Source: Gloeophyllum trabeum ATCC 11539 | Taxonomy: Eukaryota > Basidiomycota > Agaricomycetes > Gloeophyllales > Gloeophyllaceae | NCBI RefSeq assembly: GCF_000344685.1 | Contig: NW_006920426.1 | Coordinates: 487,379-551,378 of the forward strand | Direction: 5' to 3' | Length of the DNA stretch: 64,000 nucleotides | In this document: positions 46,459-57,730 of the stretch, in pieces | Layout: every line of letters begins with the position of its first letter | Numbering within the stretch: position 1 is the stretch's first letter | Made by a program: the position numbers and the translations under genes | Notes under the pieces: generated by a model | What the model was told of the DNA's origin: nothing | Seen by the model: only the letters and a program-made list of their open reading frames with translations | Database searches by the model: none

Positions 46459-48357
46459 ATGCCAGACTTCATCAATCTCAGGACATTGAAGCCTCCATCA
46501 GTAGAGACAGTTACATTGGCAGCAAGGCAACCTCTCCCGGCCTCGACGTCTACTATAACGATCTCCGAGGATCAAGAAGCAGGGGGGTCTGAATCAGGAT
46601 CAACCGATGGCAACGGAACTGTTCTCGCTCCTATCGACAACGGGTTCGGAGCATGGTCTTTTGTAAGGGGTTCTCGTACTAGATAGTTTGACGAGCAAAT
46701 ATCTCACTTCAGTCACGATACGCAGCTGGTGGCAGCTTTCTTCGTTGAGGCCATCGTATGGGGATTTCCCAACTCTTTTGGCGTCTTCCTAGCATCGTAC
46801 CTCAACGATCCTCGTTATGCCTTACAAAAGGATTCCTCTTCACTGCTGCCCCTAGTCGGCACATTATCCTCCGGGATCATGTATTGCTCAGGTAACGCTG
46901 TTATTCCCGGGCTTTCGTGTTCAATTAAACCCTCCGGTTCTTCTTCTATTTTGATACAGGACCTGTGATCCATACTCTGACCGGTCGCCGTCCATACTTT
47001 CGACGGCCCCTATTATGGTTTGGCACATTCTTATGCTGGGCTAGCCTGTTCGGAGCAAGCTATGCTACGAAGGCGAGCCAATTTAGCAGGGGATACCCTT
47101 GAATATCTTGACCGTACACTCAGGTTAATCAATTGGTCGTTCTGCAAGGTGTGCTGTACGCCGTCGGGGGATGTAAGATCATAGAATTGTTCCCTCGCGG
47201 ACCTCACCATTCATCTCATATCGTCAGCTTTTCTTTACCACCCTTGCATATCATATATGTCCGAATGGTTCGTCGCTCGACGGGGACTTGCAAACGGGGT
47301 CATGTTCGCAGGTATAGCTCTTCACTTAGCTAAAGCTCCATAGACACTCTGACGCTATGACCAGGGACTGGGGCCGGAGGCCTTCTCCTTCCCCTCATCC
47401 TGCCTCCCCTGTTGAACAAATTTGGAGCGTCGAGCACCCTCCGTATCCTCTCCATAGCGATTCTATGTATGCTCGTTCCCCTTTTGCCATTCGTCAAAGG
47501 ACGTCTACCAGAATCCCGCGTGCACGGGCCAAATTCTCGTGCGACAGAGCGGACATGGATGAAGAATAAGGTGTTCTGGATCGTTCTTATCGCGAATACC
47601 ATCCAGGGTTTCGCGTATTTCATACCGATTATCTGGCTTCCCAGTCAGTCGTATCCTTTTCTTCTGAGCGATCCGCTTGCTCAACAACCCCTCCAGCGTT
47701 TGCAACAGAGCTGCACATCAACAGCACAGAATCCTCCTTAGCCATCGCACTCCTAAATGGTCAGGCTGACATCAGTCTCCTGACGAGTCCATGGCTGACA
47801 ATACGCCCATGCCGCAGGCGGCTCAGTCTGTGGTCGTGTAGCCATGGGCGTCCTCTCCGACAGACTCGACCCCTGGCTGCTCGGCTCCTTTACGCTGCTC
47901 TCGACCTCCTTGGCGACTTTCGTGCTCTGGGGCGTGCTTTCGCGCAATCTGGCAGGGCTCCTCGCCTACGGCCTGGCATACGGCGGGCTTGCAGGAGGGT
48001 GGTCTAGTTTGTGGACCGGGTTCGTCCGGCCTATCGCAAGTAAGTGCACATACCTCCACTCTCTGAGAATAGTACCAAGATAATGCGGAATGCACAGAGG
48101 ACGACCCGACCCTGTCGACGTACATCTTCGGTTTGCTGATGCTGTCCCGTGGATTGGGAAACATCGTGTCCACCCCAATATCCACGTCCCTATCCCAGGG
48201 ATACCCAACTGATGCTATGAATGGCCAGACTGGATTCGGCGTTGCGGGCGGGCGCTTCGAGAAGATGATCATCTACGTCGGGACTTGCTTCGTCGGTGCT
48301 GCTGTTGTCGCTCTAGCGGGTTGGGGGATGGAGAAGTCTCGGCCTCGTAGGACTTGA
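46459..48357 (+). CDS. MFS monocarboxylate-type transporter D
   Basis: Nine exons: 46459-46662, 46726-46891, 46960-47072, 47124-47172, 47228-47311, 47365-47643, 47697-47759, 47818-48039 and 48098-48357; 479 aa. It is the tandem partner of MFS C. The N-terminus reads NLRTLKPPSVETVTLAARQP and the pre-helix motif DNGFGAWSF. Exons 2 to 9 match C in length base for base. Intron 3 (47073-47123) also starts with GC (AAG|gcgagc), shared with C but not with A or B. Internal blocks IVWGFPNSFGVFLASYLNDP, ARRGLANGVMFAG, GRLPESRVHGP and VGTCFVGAAVVALAGWGMEK are intact, so the gene looks functional. Its 3' end converges with the DUF2235 hydrolase gene, 250 bp away. Confidence 0.88.
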
Positions 48358-48607
48358 CGGGAGCTGATAGGTGCAATCTGTCAGTAAGTTGGGTCGCGCT
48401 TCATTACAGAAAATCATGATTGTCATAACGTGCGTAACTAGTCATGACAGCGTACTACATTGACCGTAGTATGCTTCGGAATCTGGTATGACTGACGAAA
48501 GTGAATAACAATATTGCAGCGTACAGGTGGTGGCGTTGGTGGTGACTCTGGTGCAGCGAAGGTATCAATAATGCAGGTATAACTCCATGGCGTGTCCGGT
48601 CGCCAAA

Positions 48608-50934
48608 TTAATCCAGGACATATTCTGGAGTCCCGGACCATTTCGCTCTCGGCCTGTATTTCAGGTGTGCGCCTTCCATTCGTTCCTTCACAGTAGTGTG
48701 GAACTGGGGGTTCGGGTCGGGTATGTTCCTGCCGCGACCGAAGTGGATGCTATGCAACATAAGCGAAATCAGCCTTGTCCTCGCACCGTGATTTTGTATG
48801 CGCGAGGTGAGAGGAGAGGCGAAATACGCACCTCCACGTCTTGTGCCAGACCCCGTCCTTATCCTGCCACGCATAGCTCGTCGGTACGATCTCCAACAGC
48901 CACCACGCCCACTTGCCCTTCCACCCCAGCTCGTCGTGGATCGGCTGGACGGCGTCGATCTCGTCCAGCTTAGCCCCTACATCATTACCACTCCCACTTC
49001 CACTTCCACCCGTGCCGTTCCCATCACCATTAGACGTCGTAGGTACGTTCAGCTTCACCTCTTTCTTATCATCCACCCCCAGCTTCGCCTGCTTCCCAGC
49101 GCCAGGCATAGTAGGAGCGGGAGAGGGAGCGGGGGACATGGCGGGTACTGTCAGCCCATATTCGGGTATGTTCAGCCTCTTCAGCGCAGCCTCCTCGAAC
49201 AGGATCCCACACTGCGAGATTGTCACCTCGCGAACCATCCAGCGCAGCGTGATGTCCCCGAGGCTGTGTGCGGTCGAGTTGGGCACGGCGCCGCCGCCCA
49301 CATCTTCCATTGGCATGCGGCTCAGTTGCCTGAGGTTAGTGAGTGAAGGAGGAGAAGCGTACCGCTGTGACACCCGGAGAACCAGACCTCCTTGACATCT
49401 GTCCCACCAGAGATGACGTCCTGGCTGTTCGCCCTGGGCAGGTCGGGCGCAGCAGGGTCGTCGGGCGACAGGAATGCCGCATCTCCCGGGCCATCTTCCC
49501 TTACCTGTACCTCGCTCCTCTCGTTCTTCCTCGCGGCAGAATCCGCATCTCCCCTCTCAGCGGTATCACCCACATCACCTTCTTTCACCGCCCCATCATT
49601 CTGCCCCTTCGCCTGTTGCTTCTTCTTACCCGACGCAGAGAACAGTCTCTTGAGCTTGACCCCGGCCGTCCGCTTTCCGTCCAGCAAACTCGCGGCGGAC
49701 GCGAAGGTCGCGGCGGTGCTCATTGGTGGGCTGGCGTGCTCCGGGTCTTTGGACGCGGCTTTGTCGTCCGGCGCGGGGCGGTGGTAGAGGTTTGGGCGGA
49801 ATTTTGCGCGGTGCTAGTCCAAATGATTCTATATCAGATTCTCGAGGGCATACGTGGGGTATATGCGCACCTCGTCGAGAGACAGGGCATGCCGGAAGGT
49901 CTTGATAGTCGTATTCGACGTCGTGAAGGGCAGGGTCTTGCCCATGATTACCCCCACACTCGCAACCGTATCCCTGCATACATCCTACGTCAACGACCCT
50001 CTTTGCCATGGATTCCACAGGCACTCACCAAACTCCGACGAACTCGACCTGGACGTTCTGGCAGAACATGCGCTTGAAGCCTTGGCACAATTCGAGCCCG
50101 GTCTTGTCCGTGCGCGAGTAGAGCTTGTACGCGAAGGGGACCTGCGCGTCGTTGTCCTTCGGTAGGAGCCCGACTTTGTGGAGCATCCCTGCGAGCGCGC
50201 GGGCGGTATATGCGCCCCTGGAGAAGCCTGGTGGGTGAACCGTAGCCCATATATGCGGTGTTCAGGTAGGTAAGAGGCGCATATATGACCCAATTCATGA
50301 GAGATGGTGCATGTGCGGGCTAAGGAAGTGAACTACAAGAGGAAAAGGGATATATGCTCACCGAACAAGCATATTTTGTCCCCGACACGGTAGTTGGACA
50401 TGAGGAAGCGATAGCCGTCCATGACGTGCTCGTTGAGGTACCACGCGACCGCTTCGTCTGCGATTTTGGCGACCCATTGGAAGAGCGGGGAGATGGCGCC
50501 TGGGTTGAAGTACGTTCCTACGCCGGGCTGGAGTGGGGTTAGGGTACGGGTGTAGTGAAAGTGGTGACGCTCGAGAGGCTAAAGATGAGGCTATCTCCGC
50601 TTTTGACATCCACAAAGGGGGGGGGGTATTTTCTCGGGTCTGGCATTCTGTCTTCTGCACTCCCTTCTCTCCTTCTCACGACCTTCAAGAGAGGATACTG
50701 ACCTGGTAGTAACACAGCTGCTCGTCGAAGTCGTCCTTTTTGAGAAGAGAGAAGAAGTTTACGACATTCGTGTTCTAGACGTTGCAAGACTTTCAAGAGA
50801 AATATGACAGAGGGAGAGTTGAGCTCGCGCACATCACCGTCGTACTGATTCGAGGTGCCGTCGAAGCAAAGAATGATGGTCCGCGGTTTGCGAGGGGCGG
50901 TGGGCCCGTCCGTGGACACCGTCGACATGGACAT
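48608..50934 (-). CDS. DUF2235 alpha/beta hydrolase (T6SS phospholipase-like family)
   Basis: Eight exons on the minus strand: 50934-50833, 50774-50703, 50527-50362, 50227-50029, 49973-49871, 49813-49363, 49303-48832 and 48749-48608; 568 aa. The fold is marked by the N-terminal [17 protein letters not shown] with [11 protein letters not shown], and by the nucleophile elbow [15 protein letters not shown] (G-x-S-x-G). [26 protein letters not shown] and [20 protein letters not shown] follow. This family is widespread in fungi as proteins of unknown substrate and is related to bacterial Tle1-type phospholipases. Between the RAKFRPN and DVKEVWF blocks lies a long low-complexity insert rich in Gly, Asp, Lys and Ala (about 110 aa), and a Pro/Gly/Ser-rich insert lies near the C-terminus. 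There is no signal peptide, so a cytosolic location is likely. Confidence 0.88.
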
Positions 50935-52391
50935 ACTTACAGGGGAAATGTAGTGAAAGAGCGAGCGTAAGAGACAGTGGAGGCGAGCGCCGGGAAAGGA
51001 TGGGCATACAGCGGGAGCTATAGACTGCTACAGAGCTACTTATAGCGATTGACAGACGGCTGTGATACATGGACGCGTGATCGATTCTATCTTTGTTCCC
51101 TCTCGCTTGCGTTCGCCAGAGAGACGAACGAGGTCAACGGGAAGAACCAGTGACGCATGCACAACCGATGCTTCTCTCGCACGTGGCTCCGTAATGCCAC
51201 AGTTCCGTCCCGAGCTGTGTGCAGCCGCCGGCAGACTACTCAGCAGGCTCAGTGATGTCGAGACGGCGGTGCTATGTGCTGTAATGCACTTGCACGATTG
51301 CCAACAGTGGTGTGGCAGACGTGGGCGTAACTCATATCTGATTCCGAGGGCTCGGAATGTGGCAACGCTCAGCCACTGCGAAGAAGCCAAGGTCAGCCAA
51401 GTCGGCTTTCCATAGCAGAGCTTGGCGCCTGATACATATGGCTCGGGATAACTCTAAATAGCTATAGCATTCTATGTTTGGTTCCAACGCCTCAAGAGAA
51501 AATACATAGCAGCTACCGCTCGACTGGTAAGAACAGAGCCTCTCGGCTCACAGTAACCCTAACCACGAGCGACCTAGACCAAAGAGGCTACATTCACCAC
51601 TTCCATTATTTCCGCTCGTTCAAGATTGCCAGTGGGCCGCGATTCCTCACCTCACCCTATCCTCTATACAGGTGGAAACGCATGGTGGTTGTCAAGAAAC
51701 TCATGCCGCTCCGGATGAGGTACCTCCACATTCCTTCTATCACCTGCGTCTCCATCATACTCGGCACAGAATACCGACGAGCGCTCCTTCGCATTACTCG
51801 AAAGCACGTATGCGCATCGGACTTGTGCAGGGACTTGATACTGAGGGGCGCCTCGTGACACACAGGCGTATCTAAAAGCTGGAAAAGGACCTTCGGGTCG
51901 TAGCCGAACACGGGCGACTCGCACCCACAAGGCGTTGGCGACATACTTCACAGGGTCGGGGAGGTTCTTGAGCACCAGAAGCGGTTCTATCGGTCTGAAG
52001 TCATCCAGACTTCCAGAAGGACTTGGGGACGAGCAACAAAAGCCCTATAGAAGGGCACGTTCTACCACTCCCTGAGTGCCCACTGCCACGGTTTGTCCTC
52101 CGAGTCTTTCGGCAGCGGGTTGACTTTCCGAAACTCGATCTTCCACCGTATCCCAGCGCTTCAGTCTTAGCAGCATACTGAGATCGTTCCCGCACCCCAT
52201 CCTGATCGCTGGTTGCGCCGCGGTCCATGTCCAGCACGGGCAGCAAGTCTCGAGTGGGGCGTTCTGCTGGTCCTTTCGGCGCAGTCCTAATTTCGCGGTA
52301 CTACGTCGGTGCGAACCTCCGCGGAAGATTCTTCGTCCAGGAAGGTCTTGCTAACTGTTCGTCGGCGCGAAGGCACTATCATGGTAGTCTC

Positions 52392-53074
52392 CAGGCTCCT
52401 AAACCATCCGTCCTTAGCGTTATCGCTCCTCGTCTACTAGGGCGCACGTGCAGTGTTATGTAATACAAATCTATTTTTAATTTATTACCGGATACAGAAC
52501 GAACAAGAGGAGGAGAACGCTATAGGACGGCTGGCACAAATGTCGTCGCCGAGATCCCCGAGGCTGACTAAGCGGACGGTGGCTGATGCCTTTCAGCAGC
52601 GGTCGGCGGACCTTCACGCAACCATTTACAACTTATTACCTTGGGATTTACCGCCTGGGGTACTTTATAGCAATGTAAAAATGTCCTGACTGAATGGTAT
52701 ACTCATGCAATGGTTATCAGTAGTACCGATGGCTGAATATCCGGCTGAAGAGGCATAATGGCTATAGACAAGCCCCTCTGAGCGTCAGAAGTATACCAAA
52801 GGTATTTGCATTGGTCTTGAACCATTCTAGCACCCGTTTATATGTGTTCTGAGCGAGCACAACGAGGTAGGTGTCGAGACCCTCTCTACATCGCCCGCCG
52901 ACCGCTGCTGAAAGGCATCAGCCACCGTCCGCTTAGTCAGCCTCGGGGATCTCCTCCTCTTGTTCGTTCTGTATCCGGTAATAAATTAAAAATAGATTTG
53001 TATTACATAACACTGCACGTGCGCCCTAGTAGACGAGGAGCGAGAACGCTAAGGACGGATGGTTTAGGAGCCTG
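52392..53074. mobile_element. non-autonomous foldback transposon with 9-bp target duplication
   Basis: The ends are CAGGCTCCTAAACCATCCG and its reverse complement. The inverted arms run inward for roughly 190-220 bp on each side and include matching stretches such as GTAATACAAATCTATTTTT and GGCTGACTAAGCGGACGGTG. The left arm has an extra block of about 35 bp (about 52515-52550). Identical 9-bp direct repeats GGTAGTCTC flank the element (52383-52391 and 53075-53083). No transposase is encoded. Long inverted repeats with a 9-bp duplication fit a Mutator-like foldback MITE. Confidence 0.85.
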
Positions 53075-56000
53075 GGTAGTCTCTGGAATTCAAGATCGAT
53101 TGCCAGTGCCTAACTACACGTACTACATACGGTACTGGAAAGGTCGGCATGGTACATCTATGGATCAGGTTTGCACTTGGCTCGCGCCCCAGTCAGGGCC
53201 TACGCGGGTGACTGTCCTTGCTGGTGTCTGGAGTCTGAAGACCATCAGATGCTCGCCATTTCTAACAATCCACTATCCACAGGCTTTCCGATGACTCACG
53301 GTGTGCTCTGAAGGTAAGTCCTCAGATCCACATGCATCTGACGAAGCTGGTCTTCTGGTGTCTGCGTGTTCTAGCTTCAGCCTTCCTGTCATTTTGGCCG
53401 CCTAGCGGCATTCATGCATAATGTCTATGCCTTTGGCCATTGGAACCGTCTTTCTCCTGTCGATTTCAAAGACAACCCTTGCGCCGCGAATGGATCGCCC
53501 ACTGGTAGACATCGTTCCTGCATTCATGTAGGATCCTGTGATACGCGCTGGACATCATCTGTGGGAGACTCTGACATGACACCAATACTCATCGATAGTC
53601 TCTGAAACTACCCCATACTCACTCCTGCTGCGTGCTTCGAACTTCAATATCTGCAGTGGCCAGCACATTGAGGACGTTTAACGAGTCCTTGATCTGATCA
53701 TTTGGTCTGTCTAACGCCAATATCCTTTGCGCCCACGAAGTCAGCCACTGCCCTGCGAGTGACGACATCTCCCATGCGAAGTTCGATGATCGTCGACTTT
53801 CCGAAATCGCTCATAGATCAAGAACCCTCGTGAACCGTCGAGGAGGAATCTAGACTGAGGCGGCAAGGACTGGGGACTGGCTCGACTGTTCCCAGGTACC
53901 TGGATGTCGGGAGGTTGTCCATCCACCATAGGCTGATAAATACAGATATATGCTTATCGCCCGTCTATCTCGCCCTTCCGCTCGGGGAATTCTTACTTCT
54001 CGACAGTCCAGACTCCACATGGTTGCCCAGGCTGAACGGTGAGCTTCTCACTATGCGTCATTAGAGGTACCGTTCCAGGTTAGATTGCTGACTAGCGCGG
54101 ACAGGCGTGTCGTCTGTCCTTCTCCGATATCTGGCAATGTTGGCCGCCTTTGACCCACGAATCTGCCTTGATTATCGGGATGTATCGCTTCTTCATATGG
54201 ACAACTGGTGGGATTCTATATCCACTCGCGTAGCTTTTGAACATGGCGGCCGACGACATGATCTATTAGTCGTTACATCCCCACAGGTCTATGCTCCCCC
54301 AACAAGCAGACACCTACATACTCTGAACGGTCAGATACCATGCTGCTGTTCAAACTGAGAATTTCAGCTAACCCATCGGTCATATATTTCGATTGCCTGC
54401 TCGTCCCAACCTTTCTATATCGCACCACATGCGGAAGCGTCTCTTCCGCCAAAAAGCCTATCTCCCACTTCCTTACACTCGGTCTCAAGATCTAGGCTGG
54501 TCCCTGGCTTACAGAATCCGTCGCCCCTCGGCGTAATTAAAGAAACAGCGGGACACCAGCGCTCTCTTCTTCCCCCATCCGTCACTGTGATGTCACTTAG
54601 CCCGGCAAGTAACCAATCAATAGGCCACTCTTTGACCACTTGCTCAGAACAGTGATCGATAATTCGCTGCTCTTTTGGCCGATTCAAGTACTCGCCTGGC
54701 GTACGTTTACCTGAACACGTTCTTCCTACGGGTTCTCCAAGAGATCACAACGCTCTGCAATAGTCGATACATGGTTCATAAGTCTGCGTACACGAGGTGA
54801 GTCCAGGCTCTTCCCATATGGCGGGAGAACCAGGCGGCTTTAACCAACGACCCTCGTTCTTATAGATCCTGATGGATGTGACGTCCGACGTTCTCATACC
54901 AACAAGTCTAACCGTGGAGGTCAGTGGTCGTGACCATCCGCATCCCGCTCTGACATCTCTACGGCACCTTTTATGCTATCCTTGGCTTCGTTTTGTTCTC
55001 GGTGTATCAGGATAGGTATGACGTCCCGCTCTTGGTTACTCAGGCACCGGGATTGGACCGGTGTGAACGTGCAAGGCCCGTGAATGCTCAGTTTGCTTCA
55101 CGCGTAGTGGGTGCGTTATCTCTTTCCAAACAGTTAACTGGCTGTGGTATATTATTGGATCGCTAACTTTAGTGCCAAGTGTTTACGGACGACAATTCGT
55201 GGAATGCTCTCCTCGTCTGCTGTCCTCACGTTATTAAAACACCTCACTTGGGCTATCTTGCACGAGGCAATATCGCGACATTCTGTGACCCTTCTGAAAC
55301 CGAGCAGCCGAAACCCTAAGTATCCCCACAGCGGGAAGACGTCGACAGTCGTGGAGCACGACATGCCGCGGACTCCATGCTAGCTGCTGCTGAGATGGTC
55401 GGATTGATATCGGTCCTCAGGTACTGAAACTCGCCAGATGGGGAAGAGTAAAACGCTGTGGAAGGTTAGGCAGTGAGTATGTCGGAAGTTATGAGGATGC
55501 ACCCCAGATAGGGACCATTTGTCGGCTACGGGACTCTCCTTTACCTGCGTACTTGTGCACAGCGAGATATTTTGTTCAATGGCACAGACCCTTGATCTCG
55601 GGATTATATTTCAAAAATGACAGGACTATAGAAGAAGCATATACGACAGGCTCTGTTACAGAGATCAGATAGTCCGCCCACTGGATCCCGCGGACCAGTC
55701 AAATTAGATTATACCTCGTACCTCGCGGGACTCACAACACGAGCCCAGGTCTGGGCTGGCCTGATCATAAGAAGACTAAGGCCGCCGACACATAGAAGCT
55801 CGTCCTCCCGGGGAGACGGAGAGATAGGGCAGCCGTCGGGATCTTTCCCTTGTCCCAGATCCGCAGATACGCCTTCCATACGAGTTAGCTGGACACTTGC
55901 CTAGTGTTTGCTATCCACCCCTTTATGGCTCACGGAGTCCTAGATGGGAAAAATACGGGGAATTCAGCAGTTATGATTGGCAAGAAGACAAGCAAACCTC

Positions 56001-57713
56001 CAAAGTGGGCCAAACGTCAGCTTCACCGTCTCGCGTGAATAAAACTCATCTCCCATGCTTGACTCTGCGCTGGACCGCTAACGAAGATTAACGATGCAAG
56101 AGCGTGATCAGTAGTAACAACCCCTTGCCACATTCCGCGCCGTCGAATCGCGTTCTTCGATTTAATCAGGCTCTAGGTGGGCAGGTGAGAGAAGCCCGGG
56201 AACGTGCACCGCAAGGGTCGCCCGTAGCGCGTTTACGTCCGGCGGGAAGCAGAGGCGCGATCGATGAGCAGAAGCGGAAGCACTGTCAACGCATCCGGTC
56301 GGACGCCCATACCCTCGGTGGAGACTCGTCGTACCTACACATGAGCGGGGCCTTTCACCGGGATGGACAGTCCAAGGCCTCTTTCCTACGAGAAGAAAAC
56401 GGATGATTGATCTGAAGATCGTATAAGTGGAATAGGAGATAAGAGACTTACGTCCACAACCCGTCCCTCCGTACAACTAAGGCCGTGTTTGGGGTATCTG
56501 ACGAGGAGACACGAGACATTCGCGGGTGCCTTCCCTTGTCGGACAGCAGCATCTGGTATAAGGCACTACTGAGAGAAGCAGCGAGGTTACCCACGCTGCC
56601 CCTCCCATAGGCCAACAAATATACCTACCTCGAGATGTACAACACGATCGCTCCGCAATGAGACCGAGATGCATCGTACGTCGTAGGGATGCAAGCGCGT
56701 TCTTAAGCCTAGGCCCCTGCTGATAGGCGCGTGGGGTTAGGTCTTCGGAGGCGGGAAGCGGGAGGACGTACTATACATCCAGATTTAGACGAACAGATGC
56801 CAGAATCAGTGAGGCGGGCACGGGGTGTTTCCTTATTGAAGGTCATACACGTCTAATAAGCCGCAGGTGAGCAAAGACGAACAACATCATCCCCCAACGC
56901 AGAGAACCAGAGCTTACTGGTATAACCTTCTAATCCCGCGACACATTCCGAGGCTTACGTCCGTCCGTCCGCCCGCGTCCTTGCCGTGCAACTAACACCG
57001 CGACTGGGGTATTCGACGGCTTGGAGGCGGGCGCCTCGTCCGGCACCAGCACCTCCCTTCCGGGCTGCTGCCAAAGAAGCGAGGGAGCGAGGAAACGACA
57101 CCGAGCGGTTGGATTTGCGCGCAGGCCCAGGCCGCACGCCCGATCGACGGGCTCGGGTAGGGAGCACGGAGAGAATTAGGGCCACCTGCCTACGAGAGGA
57201 CAACCGACAGGTTGGATTCGCGTATCCGCGCCAATTCCGCAGGGTACGCCCCCCGATCGACGGAAGCACTCTACCTGGGGTAGGTGTCAGGTGGTCGTTT
57301 CGAGGACGACGCCGGGTGAGGTGGAAGAGCTTCCAAGCGCGGATGCGGAGGGAATAACCAGGCGTGCGAGATACACCAGGTCATATGTAGCTTAGGCTAC
57401 GAGTGTGATTCGAGTTACATAGACAACTCGCGAGCAGGTAACGAACCCGAGCTCACCTCCTGTTTCTCTGGTATGCCAGTATGCCACCCAACCCATCCCG
57501 CCCCGCGGCCGATGCTATCGCGATAGCCTCCGTCCAGGAACCGAATATACTCGCATCGTAACGTCGGATACCACCTTAACCCTATCACTCATCTCCACCA
57601 ATAGCATTCGCACCGATATGCACTCACCTTCCCCGCTTTCCGCACATCGAGGCAGTCTAGACCCGTCCGCCCTCGTCGCGGGGGTATGATAGAGTTGAAT
57701 TAGCCCCCGCGGT

Positions 57714-57730
57714 GGGGTGGGTGGGGAGGG
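57714..57730 (+). other. G-quadruplex motif with one-base loops
   Basis: Four G-tracts (4, 3, 4 and 3 Gs) are separated by single bases (T, T, A), the arrangement that gives the most stable intramolecular quadruplexes. About 90 bp further right a C-rich run (57816-57829) would give a partly matching motif on the opposite strand. Confidence 0.7.
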
